DNA of 64,000 bases from Homarus americanus. Lineage: Eukaryota; Arthropoda; Malacostraca; Decapoda; Nephropidae. Within the stretch, counting starts at the first letter, position 1. Each line of letters starts with the position of its first letter. The notes beneath the pieces were generated by a model. The model saw only the letters and a list, made by a program, of their open reading frames with translations. It did not search any database and was not told the origin of the DNA. Positions 1 to 10,574 of the stretch are shown piece after piece. Made by a program: the position numbers and the translations under genes. The stretch lies in contig NW_024736071.1 in the NCBI RefSeq assembly GCF_018991925.1, positions 7,974,953 to 8,038,952 on the forward strand, given 5' to 3'.

Positions 1-716
1 AAATTCTACACTTTGCAGACTGTCACAACAACAGGCAGAGGACACACACCCGGAGGATAAGTACACTGTATTAGAGGATATTCTGATGAGCCATCCACTA
101 CCAGACCAATAAACTATCTATGATGTACAAGGGATACAAAGACACGACAATAAGTATGGTCTTCAAACCCACATTAACAAGACAGAAACATAAAAGAAAA
201 TAAACCTTGACGCTAACATCCTCTTCGGCACTAACCACAAGAGTGAGACCTGATAAGTAATTTTTGATAAGTAATTGTTTGTTACGTTGTGTTTCTTGTT
301 TGTGATCAAGTAGGTAAAGTAAACATAAGGTTATACCCTGATTAATGTAACCTAACCTACTCTTAAGCACAGAGTCGCTCAGTACAACAAGACGAGTTAC
401 CCCAAGGCGGCCTTCATCCACCTGGGGAGTGTCCTCATGGATCACACACAGGTTGAGACACACACAGGTATATATTTGTCTCATTATGCTAAGCTCAAGA
501 GGATGACAGTAGGGAAGAAAATTTTATCATCTTCCCGAATTTTTCTGTATTTAACTGTGGTTTTGGGTTTCTAAAAATGACATATGTGTTATTGTGAATG
601 TTTATAAGATTAGTTATACCTTGACCTTGGCCTAACTTCCTATAATTGGCCCTACTAGGTCACTGCTAAGGGAACCAAGAGTGAGAGTGAGTGCAGTATC
701 TATCAAGTTTTCTCAT
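1..716. other. Unique sequence, no recognised gene
   Basis: Mixed-composition DNA with no tandem repeat and no recognised element. A 128-codon open frame on the minus strand (98-484) has a hydrophobic, leucine-rich C-terminal half. I recognise no family in it and see no supporting splice or polyadenylation context. A short CCTAACCTA telomere-like motif lies near 350-359. Confidence 0.6.
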
Positions 717-835
717 CAGTCATTAACTGATTGGTTGATCGACCGACTGACTGACTAATTGATAAACTGACTGACTCACTGGCTAAAATAGTTAAGCTAC
801 CTGATTGACTGACTGACCGACTGACTGGACTGGCT
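717..835. repeat. Degenerate CTGA/GACT tetranucleotide tract
   Basis: ACTGACTGACTGA-type tetramers recur with substitutions and small interruptions, as in an old decayed microsatellite. Confidence 0.6.
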
Positions 836-927
836 CATCTCCCACCTTCCAGCACCAACTCACCCACAGACAAAAACGCATTACAATGCTCTCTCCCATC
901 TCAGGTTGGTCATGCGTTATGGAGTTA

Positions 928-1190
928 GCGCACAATAATACCCCACAATAAATGCATAATTCTCTACAAAGGTGCTCTTGTCGTCGCTGAGGTATATATA
1001 TATTCCATGAATCCCGATATGTATTCTATGCATAAAATCTGTACCGGTGTTTGATAGAGCACGACAATAATACACACAATGGACGTATGATAACTCTGCA
1101 AAGGTGCTCCTGCCATGCTTGAAGTATATTCCATGAATTTCAATATGTATTCTATGCATAAAATCTCTACCGCTGCTTCATACTGTAATT
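928..1190. repeat. Two-copy tandem duplication, unit about 131 bp
   Basis: Two diverged copies lie head to tail (about 928-1058 and 1059-1190). Both carry the landmarks ACAATAATAC, CAAAGGTGCTC, ATTCCATGAAT and ATGTATTCTATGCATAAAAT in the same order. Short open frames on both strands cross the copies and are not persuasive as genes. Confidence 0.8.
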
Positions 1191-2624
1191 CTGGGTACGG
1201 ATATCACAAGGATTCGTACAGTGAATATTTCTTCTCCCTAACTCAAGGGAGGAATTATGCTGCCTATCCCATCAACTTACGCAAGAGTCTTCAAACAACA
1301 TAGACGCCATATTTTTTTTTTGTAGGCTAATTGAGCCAGTTTGTGGGTCCAGCAAGTGAATAAATCTAACATACGAACCATTAAGACTACAGGTACCGGA
1401 TTCCGAGCGTGTGAGCGAGCGGTGAACGTACACGGCAAGTATTTACCCTTGGCTTATCTGGTTATCGACACATGTAAATAGATAGCGAGGGATGAAACGT
1501 GTGTAGCGTGCGTCTGTCATCACCACTGCATGTAAATAACCACATAATGACTGATACGGTTGGGGTAAGACTTAATGTATTCTTGTAAATCATTCACGTC
1601 CATGTAAATATTTATAGGGTGCGGCTACAAGATGGATGTTGGTTAGTAATATCCTAGACTAAGGGAAAACAGCTTATTATTACTGTATATTTCTAACTGT
1701 TATTGTATGGTATAGAAATAATTATATTTATGTCCCCAAAAAATAATAATAAAAGATACTACAATATATAATAATAGCTTTGATAAATAAAACATTAACT
1801 GTTAATTCACAAGACGATAACAATAAAGTAATTAGCCAAAATAAAATAGACATTGTTTCGCTCCTTCAAATAAAAGTCTCTCTTTGTTTATAGGGAAAAG
1901 AAACTACAAAAAATAGCATAAAGAAAATGTAAATAATAAGTAAAAACACAGAAAAAGATATTAAAAACATATCGGTAAAGGTCTGTCTTTGGAGAGATTT
2001 ACAGATTGAATATAAAACAAGTGACCTTTGACCTCTGATCTCTAGTATCGGTCATAAGCCTTTCTTCGATATATTTTGACGATTAGGACATACGGCTGCC
2101 CAAAATACATGCAACAAGTTTGAAGAAATAAGAAAAAGATAAATTAACTAGAAGATGGGTAATTCCGGATTTGTTACATGAAGAAAATCTGTGAAAAAAA
2201 ACACCCAAAGTAAAACAGCAACATAAACAAAACAATACAACATCTTCAAGAAAAAAAAATATAAAAACAACAGGAAGTTAATATTCAAGACAAGTCATAT
2301 TACACAACAGAAAGTAGTCGCAAATTAAAGCTTTTAATCAAATTTCGTCAAAACAACAGAAATTTTGCAAAACAATGAGTCAAGTATCGTAAAAATAACA
2401 AAACAATTCTCTCCATAAAGAACAACAATTAACTGCTTCTATTAGAGAAAACTTAATATCTTCCAAAGAGAATGTTAATCATTTACACAAAAAAGGTAAA
2501 GACCCCCCCCCAAAAAAAAAACTAAATAAAAAATAACGTCTCTGATAAAACAAGAAAGTTCAAACATTTCTCCAAAAAGAAAACTAAATGTGTCCCGAAA
2601 AAGAAAGTTAAACTTCTCCAAAAA
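1191..2624. other. AT-rich unique sequence
   Basis: No gene is recognised. The interval has long A- or T-rich runs, an imperfect poly-T near 1310-1321 and a C8 A9 run near 2504-2520. The 8-mer TGTAAATA occurs three times between about 1470 and 1612, which fits a forkhead-type core but is weak evidence. Confidence 0.6.
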
Positions 2625-2785
2625 GCTAAACTTCCCAACAAGAGAAAGTTAGACATCACCAAAAAGCTAAACTTCCCAACAAGAGAAAGTTAGACATCAC
2701 CAAAAAGCTAAACTTCCCAACAAGAGAAAGTTAGACATCACCAAAAAGCTAAACTTCCCAACAAGAGAAAGTTAGACATCACCAA
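2625..2785. repeat. 41-bp tandem repeat, about 3.9 copies
   Basis: Near-identical units begin GCTAAACTTCCCAACAAGAG and end in a CATCACC plus A-run. Copies are almost perfect, so the expansion is recent or homogenised. A related truncated half-unit lies just upstream at about 2598-2620. Confidence 0.9.
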
Positions 2786-3333
2786 GTCTGTAAAAAAATT
2801 CTCCCCAAGGCAAGAAGGTATTTATTCCCTTAACGATCAAACAAACTTGAAAAAAAAAGAAGACAATTGACGCTTTAGTAAAAAAAATAAAATTTCTTGG
2901 AAAAAACATAACAAAATCACATTAAAACAACACTGAACAATGTACCATCATCAAAAGAGTTTAGGAAATTTATTGAAAACAAATTAAAGTACAAAATAAT
3001 TTTCTTTAAAACAACCAAACAAATTCATCGTATAAACAAACAAACAAACATTTTCAAGGTATTAAGTTAAAAACAATATAAACAAGATGCTATTCTCGCT
3101 AGTCTCAAAACAATGATAACCTTCTTTCTTATCCCACGTGTGGTTGATTTCCAAAACAAGAAAAAACATACTTAAAACACTAAAGACAATTATAGAGAAA
3201 AACAACAAAACAATCAACAATAAGTTTAGCACAATAGAGAGGAAATATTTAAATACAGAAAATGAAAACTACTTTAAATAATACGACGCAATCAAAACAA
3301 AACAAGAAGGTACAGCATGTGAAGGAACTAAGA

Positions 3334-3338
<5 letters not shown>
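2786..3338. other. A-rich unique sequence
   Basis: Dominated by A-rich runs and AAACAA words, with no gene, tandem array or known element recognised. Confidence 0.55.

Positions 3339-3368
<30 letters not shown>
3339..3368. repeat. (CT)n microsatellite
   Basis: An uninterrupted CT dinucleotide run, immediately followed by CCCTAAC. Confidence 0.95.
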
Positions 3369-3370
<2 letters not shown>

Positions 3371-3534
3371 AACAAAATGACGACACATCTCCAGCACAAT
3401 AAGACAACTGCCATCTACAAAACGAAGCACAAAATCCAATCCCCCCCCCCAAAAAAAATTCTCTAAGTCAACACAAACGCCATAAAACAACAGTAAATCA
3501 AGTACACAAAAAAAAACCCCACTCCAAAACAACA

Positions 3535-3825
3535 AAAAGGAAACCACCATAACAAGACAAACATCTCCCCAAAACAACAACACAACAACACAAACATCTC
3601 CCCCAAATAACAACACAACACGACAAACATCTCCCCAAAACAACAACAACACAAACATCTCCCCAAAACAACAACAACACAAACATTTCCCCAAAACAAC
3701 AACACAACAACACAAACTTTTCCTCAAAACAACAACACAACACGACAAACATCTCCCCAAAACAACAACACAAACATCTCCCCAACACAACAACACAACC
3801 ACCAAGCAACACAACAAGACAGGCA
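3535..3825. repeat. Degenerate CAACA/ACATCTCCCC minisatellite
   Basis: Irregular units of roughly 24-33 bp combine ACAAACATCTCCCCAAAA with CAACAACAC runs. The + strand is nearly G-free. This explains the cysteine/valine/leucine-rich open frames on the minus strand (up to 186 codons over 3269-3829), which are repeat artefacts. Confidence 0.8.
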
Positions 3826-3860
3826 CCACCCCCCTTCCGAAAACAACAAGAAAAACTGCT

Positions 3861-3886
3861 GTGTGTGTGTGTGTGTGTGTGTGTGT
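3861..3886. repeat. (GT)n microsatellite
   Basis: A pure GT run of 13 dinucleotides. Confidence 0.95.
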
Positions 3887-4066
3887 CCCCCAGCGAGCTA
3901 AAACACTCAGCAGTTAAGTCCGTAATGTATGTTAATCCTCGTCAGGTTGGCATCACGGGCATCAACACCTATGAAACTTTAATAAAGGTAAAGACGAATC
4001 ATTAAAATGGACTAGATTGACATCCCAGTATTATACATTTATTACTAACACACACAGAGGGACGAG

Positions 4067-4182
4067 AGACAGACAGAGAGACAGACAGGCAAAAAGGGAG
4101 ACAGACAGAGACAGACAGGCAAAAAGGGAGACAGACAGAGACAGACAGGCAAAAAGGGAGACAGACAGACAGACAGACAGAG
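4067..4182. repeat. 30-bp repeat made of GACA words, about 3-4 copies
   Basis: ACAGACAGAGACAGACAGGC followed by AAAAAGGGAG repeats at 30-bp spacing, then decays into plain (GACA)n. The Arg/Asp/Gln-rich frame over it is a repeat translation. Confidence 0.9.
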
Positions 4183-4199
4183 GAAGGGGCATCTTAATT

Positions 4200-4620
4200 A
4201 TCGTAGTTTGGTGATTTTTGTGGGGGTGAAGGATGGAAAGGAGGAAGGGAGGAGGTAATGAAGGAGGGAATGAAGAAGGAAGGAATAGAAAAAAGAAAGG
4301 ATGGTGGAGGCATGAAGGGAAGAAAGGGGTGAAAGGAAGATGAAAGAATGAAGGAAAGAGGTGGGAGGAGAAAGGGATAGGGGGGTAGGAAGGAAAGAGT
4401 AGAGCAGGGGCAGTGAGGTAGGACACAAGGAAGGAAGGAAGGAAGGAAGGAGAAATGGAAGAGAAGGGAGAGGGAGAGAAGGACAAAGGGAGGGAGACAT
4501 ACAGAGAGAAAGTCTCCCTTTGTCAATCATGCTTTTGGTATATAAGGATGGAGGGAGGAGTAGAAGGGGAAAGGCAGAGAAAGTGGGAGGGAGGGAGAGG
4601 AAGGAGGGAGCGGAAAGGGA

Positions 4621-4673
<53 letters not shown>

Positions 4674-4695
4674 AAATGGGGAGAGAGAGAGAGAG
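4200..4695. repeat. Purine-rich (GGAAG)n and (GA)n tract
   Basis: The + strand is almost entirely A and G, with GGAAGGAAGGAAGG words and a pure (GA)n core at 4626-4669. The serine/proline/leucine-rich open frames on the minus strand are products of this composition. Confidence 0.9.
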
Positions 4696-4975
4696 GAGGA
4701 TATATACACCAACCAGAGCTTCAATATTCCTCCCATTAGCTCAGGACGCAACGCCAAAAGCAAAGGCAGTAGTGTCGTTCCCTTTACAACTGTGTGGATT
4801 TTCATATCTGGACCTTTGAACGCATCGCCTTTTTGCCCTGAATACGCGAATAATGAGTTTCCTTTCCTCCCTCCCCCCGGCCCTCCTGTACAGAATAATG
4901 TTTCTTTTGGGCGGACGTTGCTTAGAATTTTCAAGTAGGAATATAATATTGATAACGCTTTAGGGCAGGTTTAGC
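4696..4975. other. Unique sequence
   Basis: Mixed composition between two purine tracts, with no gene recognised. Confidence 0.5.
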
Positions 4976-5124
4976 TGGAGGGAGGGAGAGAGGAGGAGGA
5001 GGGAGGGAGGGGGGATGTTGGCGGTGATAGAGGATGGGTGGTGGTGGTGGTGGTGGTGGTGGTGGTGGTGGATAAGTGAGGAGATGAAGAGGGTGGGGGA
5101 GGCAGGGGAGTGGGGAAGCAATGG

Positions 5125-5162
<38 letters not shown>

Positions 5163-5460
5163 TTGGTGATGGTGGAAAAGTGAGGGTCATGATGAGTGTA
5201 AGCAGGCGGGGAATGGAAGGAATGGGGAAGAGATAGAGGGAAAGAGGGAGCTTAGGACGGGAAATGAAGAGGCGTGGTGGGAAAGGGAAGTCAAAAGGTG
5301 ATAAGGTAGGGAGGTATCTGGAAGGAGAAGGGGAAGAGAGGAAGAGAGGAAGGGAGGGAGGGAGGGAGGGAGGGGAGAGAGTGAGTGGGATGGAGGTGGG
5401 AAGGAGAGGGAGGAATGTTGGACTGGAAGTGAAGTGGAGAGGCGAGGGTGTGTGGTATGG
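4976..5460. repeat. Purine/G-rich low-complexity block with (GGT)n and (GA)n
   Basis: G-rich DNA containing a (GGT)n run at 5036-5071, a (GA)n run at 5129-5158 and (GGGA)n words near 5350-5372. No gene is recognised; the polytryptophan frame comes from (GGT)n. Confidence 0.9.
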
Positions 5461-5498
5461 TTACTAAGACAGGGCCAAGGTATGGTGTTGTAGTGATG

Positions 5499-5607
5499 TG
5501 GTGGACCTTACAGTGAGGTGGACCTTACAGTGTGGTGGACTTTACAGTGTGGTGGACCTTACAGTGTGGTGGACCTTGTTTGGTGGACCTTACAGTGTGA
5601 TGGACTG
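5499..5607. repeat. 17-bp minisatellite, about 6 copies
   Basis: Units of the form GTGGACCTTACAGTGTG repeat with one shortened copy near 5570-5585. Confidence 0.9.
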
Positions 5608-6115
5608 TCACGCCCCACTTGTTTTCTCACCCATTCTTATAATATTATTTTTTTTTCGCCGTAACTAAAGAAAACAAAACATTTCCTTACAATAGAGTTT
5701 CGTCATTCAGAGACTCCTTAGGTCCTGGTCTCTCACGCTCACGATTATGGTTTGAGACGGCCAAGTGCTTCTTAACCCCGGGCGTCCAGACTGACATGTG
5801 TTTGGAGTCCGAGCTTCCAGGTAAAGGTTCAGTATACACTCGGTTATGACCCAAGGGTGAAACAGACCATCTGACACAGTGATCTGTGGTCTTGTGGCAC
5901 CGAAGTGGGATATTGTCTTGGTCATTATCACCGTGAAATTCTCGTCTTTTCAACAGATCGTATTTTTGAGAAGAGGTGATTCTTTTTCACTGCTCTTCAC
6001 GATCTAAGTCACAATTTCACTGTCTACAAGAACAACTAAATACATCTTCGTGATGTTTCTCTTCCTCTACTCCCCCCAGTGCCTCACCCTTGTCATCTCT
6101 AACACTATTACAAAG
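5608..6115. other. Unique sequence
   Basis: Mixed composition with a T-rich run near 5648-5656. The short minus-strand frames over 5687-5953 match nothing I recognise. Confidence 0.5.
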
Positions 6116-6828
6116 CCATGGCCATCTGGTGCACAGTAGTACCCCACAGCAGCACCAGCACATGTGGCCATGGCCATCTGGTGCACAGTAGTACCCCACA
6201 GCAGCACCAGCACATGTGGCCATGGCCATCTGGTGCACAGTGGTACCCCACAACAGCACCAGCACATGTGGCCATGGCCATCTGGTGCACAGTAGTACCC
6301 CACAGCAGCACCAGCACATGTGGCCATGGCCATCTGGTGCACAGTAGTACCCCACAGCAGCACCAGCACATGTGGCCATGGCCATCTGGTGCATAGTGGT
6401 ACCCCACAGCAGCACCAGCACATGTGGCCATGGTCGTTTAGTGCACAGTAGTACCCCACAGCAGCACCAGCACATGTGGCCATGGTCACCTGGTGCACAG
6501 TAGTACCCCACAGTATCACCAGCACATGTGGCCATGGCCATCTGGTGCACAGTAGTACCCCACAGCAGCACCAGCACAGGTGGCCATGGTCATTTAGTGC
6601 ACAGTAGTACAGTAGCACCAGCACATGTGGCCATGGCCATCTGGTGCACAGTAGTACCCCACAGCAGCACCAGCACAGGTGGCCATGGTCATTTAGTGCA
6701 CAGTAGTACCCCACAGTAGCACCAGCACATGTGGCCATGGCCATCTGATGCACAGTGGTACCCCACAGCAGCACCAGCACATGTGGCCATGGTCACCTGG
6801 TGCACAGTAGTACCCCACAGCAGCACCT
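6116..6828. repeat. 52-bp minisatellite, about 13.7 copies
   Basis: Units repeat at 52-bp spacing (ATGGCCATCTGGTGCACAG at 6118 and again at 6170). Each carries CAGTAGTACCCCACAGCAGC and CACCAGCACATGTGG. Most units contain the palindrome GGCCATGGCC at the unit junction. Variant units (TGGTCGTTTAG, TGGTCACCTGG, CACAGGTGG) recur in the second half, and one unit near 6608 is shortened. Because 52 is not a multiple of three, the long frames here (up to 237 codons, minus strand) cycle through all reading frames of the unit. They are artefacts. Confidence 0.95.
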
Positions 6829-7232
6829 AAAAAAACAAGCAGTTATCGCTAAAATTAGATATAGACAATGGCGTTGTTGTCGTTGTGGAGCGATAAAGTC
6901 TTAGACAAAGTTGATGCCAATATTCATTATCAAAGTTATTTTGGAGAACATAACAACACAAACCCACCGATAAAAAAAGGTACAGACAGATACAGACCGA
7001 GAGTAGCATTTAAAAATCGTAACACTAACATTGTTATATGATAAGAACTCCATGATATTAATATTACTTTTTATAAGTTGAAAATTCAACCTAATCAAAA
7101 TGCAAACAGAGAAACATACGAGGATACTGTACCGGACAGTCATCAACACGTGTCACAGGTGTTCTACTGTCATCAGGGAGAGAATTTCGGGGACTTTCCT
7201 TTAGGTTAACCTACCGCATATACGGAGCGATT
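6829..7232. other. Unique AT-rich sequence
   Basis: No gene or known element recognised. Short minus-strand frames are hydrophobic and unsupported. Confidence 0.5.
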
Positions 7233-7270
7233 ACACACGCACACACACACACACTACTACTACTACTACT
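7233..7270. repeat. (AC)n followed by (ACT)n
   Basis: An AC run (7233-7252) passes into an ACT run that abuts the LINE fragment. Read on the minus strand it is an (AGT)n run at the 3' end of that element, so it may be the element's own microsatellite tail. Confidence 0.85.
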
Positions 7271-7935
7271 TTGCTGCCACTAGGAATCGAGTATGACGAT
7301 CATCCAGCTATTATACAATGATGCAGTACGAGTTGTTAAAGACGTCACCTTCGTTGGTGAGCTCTGAGGTGACTCGAGAGGCTACAGATGTGGCACATGT
7401 GGAGGGCACATGTGGAGGGGCGGCGGTAGCGTCTTTCCGGCGCTGGCGCTTGTCTGCCTCGGTATGCAGTCGGGCTAACTCGAAAGCATTGACACCTCGT
7501 GTGGTGCTCCTCGAAGCGTTACGATGTGAAGTGATCGTCTCCCAGGTGAAGGGGTCGAATTGGCACTTTTTCAGCTTCCCGTCAGCGTTACGTTTACCAT
7601 TCGTTAGGTGACTGTAAAGTAGCTGCTTTGGTAGTCTACTGTCGTCCATGCGGGTAACATGACCAGTCCAAAGTAGTTGTTCATGGATAATGGTAGCCTC
7701 GATGCCCCTACAGTTGGTGTCAGCGAGAATACTACTAGCTTTTGTTCTCTTGTTTTCCCACCGAACTCGGAGGATGGAACGTTGACTACGTTGGTACATA
7801 CACACACATACGTAAGTCTGGGTCATAACGCCATATAAACACTGGACTTTCTCTTCACGACTTGTGGCGACATAGGGAGAGAGTCGGGCGTTAATGTACT
7901 CCACCTTAACAATAATCGTCAGCAGTGATAAGAAG
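7267..7935 (-). mobile_element. Decayed non-LTR retrotransposon (LINE) 3' fragment, copy 1
   Basis: The minus strand encodes part of the region downstream of the reverse transcriptase core in LINE ORF2 proteins. Seen motifs, in order, are LYGV (a relic of LLYGSETW), RSILRVRWENK, IEATIIHEQLLWTGHVTRMD, DSRLPKQLLYSHL, a basic KRQRRKD stretch, and a broken C2H2 finger (CHIC then HLRAH) readable only in a shifted frame. The 210-codon open frame (7311-7943) is a survivor, not an intact gene. The LLYGSETW region is interrupted by an (AC)n-derived VCVC stretch. It shares its order, 3' flank and tail with the fragment at 44505-45165. The clade (RTE-, Jockey- or CR1-like) is not determinable here. Homology to LINE ORF2 is known family knowledge; the decay state is read directly. 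Confidence 0.8.
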
Positions 7936-8553
7936 CTAAACATTCACACAAAAATCTCAATGACAACTATTTGAAAAATATGACGTTTAAAAAAAAAGAG
8001 GAAAAATAAGATAAGTGAAAAAGAGGAAGCATATGACGACTGAAAAGGAGGAAGAATTTGACGGCCACGATTTTTTTTTATGAATATTTGGGTTTTATTG
8101 GTCGATTCTCATCAATTCTTAAGATAAATTTTCCTCTCTAAATGGTATTACGAGGAGGCACTTAACTGCCTCACTTATGCCCAAGACGTCTGGATGACAA
8201 CCAAGATGACATCAAAATTGCATTAAAATTCTTTCGTTGTAAGATGCACTTTCTTATTCCCGCTAAGACGAATTTTATTTTTATCTAAAGAGGCTCAGGG
8301 AGTCAGTAGGCAACATAACACAACTTGAGCATAAAAGAAGATAGATAGAATTTGTGGCTTATTGTAATCGCATCTTTCCCCTGCACTGTACACCAGTCTT
8401 GATGAAATGTTAATCATTTTTTGAAGGAAATCTTGAGCTTTTAACATGAAGTGATGAATGTGGTAGTAATAATATCATCACCATCATCCTCATCATCATA
8501 AAGTTTTAATAAAATATATCAAACGTCTACTAGGCCTTTAATTATGTCAGTGT

Positions 8554-8555
<2 letters not shown>
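7936..8555. other. Unique AT-rich sequence
   Basis: No gene recognised. Contains short CATCAT words near 8475-8500 and poly-T/A runs. Confidence 0.5.

Positions 8556-8605
<50 letters not shown>
8556..8605. repeat. (GA)n microsatellite
   Basis: A pure GA run of about 25 dinucleotides. Confidence 0.95.
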
Positions 8606-8607
<2 letters not shown>

Positions 8608-8856
8608 ATTAATGCAGCTCCTATCTCCACACCCTCTTGTAAGACTCTCAAAAGATGCATGTCAAGATTTATTCCAGCACAAAGAACGTGTTTTTTTAAC
8701 CCTGCTAATAGGTTATAATTGCCCCAAGCCCTTTGCTCAAACAATTATAAACCCATTAGCTATTTACTCACTTAACAGTTTAGAAATGCAATTATGGTCG
8801 ACGGGTGTTGTATGCTTGCCATCAGTGTGTATACTTGCCCTCTTGTAAATACAAAT

Positions 8857-8858
<2 letters not shown>
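8606..8858. other. Unique sequence
   Basis: Mixed composition. A 78-codon + strand frame (8612-8848) has no recognised family. Confidence 0.45.

Positions 8859-8895
<37 letters not shown>
8859..8895. repeat. (GT)n microsatellite
   Basis: A pure GT run of about 18 dinucleotides. Confidence 0.95.
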
Positions 8896-8896
<1 letters not shown>

Positions 8897-8994
8897 CAAT
8901 TCCAATGAATCGTTTGCTTGTTCATATTCTTTGCTATCACATTCAGAAAGGAATGTTATAGAGGAAATGTGTATAACATCCTGAAGTTAGGGAG

Positions 8995-9296
8995 AATGGT
9001 TGCCCCTCGTGTACGAGGATGGCCCAAGGGCCACCGAGGCGTGAATTTGTTTAAAGTGTAGAAGCTGTCGCCAACACAACAACTACACCCTAAGTTAACG
9101 AGCTGCATGACCCAGTGTCAAGGAATAGTCCGAGAAGACCGGACAACTCGCCAACTGCACTGGCTAACCATTACCCCGGAACACGATCTGCAAATCGATT
9201 AACATCCAGGTTCCCAATTACTGCCGGGTAGGCAGAGGCAAATGGCGTTAAGAAACTTGCCATAGTTTCACCCACATTATTACACCATGCGTCGCC
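8995..9296 (-). mobile_element. SINE copy A, tRNA-like head partly deleted
   Basis: It aligns end to end with the element at 22920-23282 in the same minus orientation. Shared landmarks on the + strand include TGCCCCTCGTGTA, GAAGCTGTCGCCAACACAAC, ACGAGCTGCATGACCCAGTG, GGAATAGTCCGAGAAGACCG and TTCCCAATTACTGC. At its 5' end (9296 side) it keeps GGCGAC and TGGTGTAATA but lacks about 50 bp holding the anticodon-like arm and the box-B-like region, so it probably cannot start its own Pol III transcription. No clear target-site duplication is seen. Confidence 0.8.
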
Positions 9297-9377
9297 TCAT
9301 AGATATAGATAAACATACTGTACATACATACAAAACATTAACATAGGTATAGACACACCCAGAACATAAACAAAGGC

Positions 9378-9485
<108 letters not shown>

Positions 9486-9525
9486 CCATCGGTTCTGGCA
9501 ATACTGAAGGCTAAGATGTACTTAC

Positions 9526-9571
9526 CTGGCAGCGTGTGATGGTGCGGCGTCTCTCTCTATCACTGTTTACT
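9526..9571 (-). other. Candidate 46-nt exon flanked by consensus splice sites
   Basis: On the minus strand, TTTTCTCTATGTTTTCAG forms a pyrimidine-tract/AG acceptor ending at 9572. It is followed by 46 nt and then CAG|GTAAGTA, a near-perfect donor with its GT at 9525-9524. One of the three phases is open (VNSDRERRRTITRCQ). No neighbouring exons are recognised, so this is a splice-signal pattern, not a supported gene. Confidence 0.2.
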
Positions 9572-9630
9572 CTGAAAACATAGAGAAAATGGTGTAAAAA
9601 CAGTATAGCCAGAGCAATTGTTAGTGACAG

Positions 9631-9741
9631 TGTTAGTTTTTCTGTTAGCCTGAAGACTGTGGCCTCAGACTGTTAGCGTTTTGTTAGCTTGAAGACTGTT
9701 TGCTGAGTGTTAGTATTTTGTTAGCCTGAGGATTGTTAGGT
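9631..9741. repeat. Degenerate 32-40 bp tandem repeat, three copies
   Basis: Three units share the core GTTAG...TTTTGTTAGCCTGAAGACTGT with small indels, at about 9631, 9671 and 9709. Confidence 0.7.
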
Positions 9742-10168
9742 TAAACGTTAGTTATGGAAGATTAGGTACTAGTTTTTAATAGTGTGATATATGTATTAAC
9801 TATTGTAAACCTGACGTGTGTTAAAACAAGCGATAGCATGTTCTTGGTAACTAATATCTCTGACAACAACACACATGAAGTTTCACATCAGTTCTAGTAT
9901 CATTATATGTTAAAACGAAATAAAAATATATATAAAAAGTGTCTGAAAATGAGAGGGAGGACAGCACCAAAAAGGCTCCATTTTGTAAAAGAAAAAAAGA
10001 TATATATCCCGAAAAATAAGTGTAGTGAACCTTGCTCAAGCAATTCACTTAGGCCCTCCTTAGATGGCAATTACCCCTCTTTGTGCCTCTAAAGTTAAAT
10101 GAACTTTGTTAAAACGTCCTAAACAAATCAGGTGGCACACACAGGTAACCCTCCCCCCCGGTCCTAAC
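9742..10168. other. Unique sequence
   Basis: No gene recognised; AT-rich with an imperfect palindromic TATATATAAAAA stretch near 9925. Confidence 0.5.
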
Positions 10169-10511
10169 CACTCCCTCGATAATGGTGAAATCAAGTAACG
10201 TTCAAAATTAGGACATTTAATTTGAACCGACAAAGGCAAAGTTATAATGATATTTACATCTGCCAGCGAAGCATCAAAGCCTTTCATTACACTTTGTCAA
10301 GAAATTAGAAGACAAATTACTGCAACAAATTGACCCTGACCACCTCCTCGATAATGATGAAATCAAGGAACGATGAAAAATTAGGACATTTAATTTAAAC
10401 CAACAAAGGCAAAGTTATAATGATATTTACAACTGCCAGCGAAGCATCAAAGCCTTTCATTACACTTTGTCAAGAAATTAGAAGGCAAATTACTGCAACA
10501 AATTGACCCTG
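10169..10511. repeat. Two-copy tandem duplication, unit 171-173 bp
   Basis: Two copies run head to tail (about 10169-10338 and 10339-10511). Shared landmarks include ATTAGGACATTTAATTT, GGCAAAGTTATAATGATATT, GCCAGCGAAGCATCAAAGCC and CTTTGTCAAGAAATTAGAAG. Divergence is only scattered single-base changes. The unit has complex sequence, unlike the window's simple minisatellites. Confidence 0.92.
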
Positions 10512-10574
10512 CTGCAAAGTTGTGACAGAGAGTATTAAACATTTACCTTACCTAGCCTACTGCTTCCTCCTCTC

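Noticed and set aside
98..484. 128-codon minus-strand frame in non-repeat DNA
   Set aside because: No recognisable family, composition fits AT-rich non-coding DNA, and a frame of this size is expected by chance in 64 kb.
9516..9535. U1 snRNA-like start TACTTACCTGGC
   Set aside because: The match ends after about 12 nt; it is better explained as the reverse complement of a splice-donor consensus.
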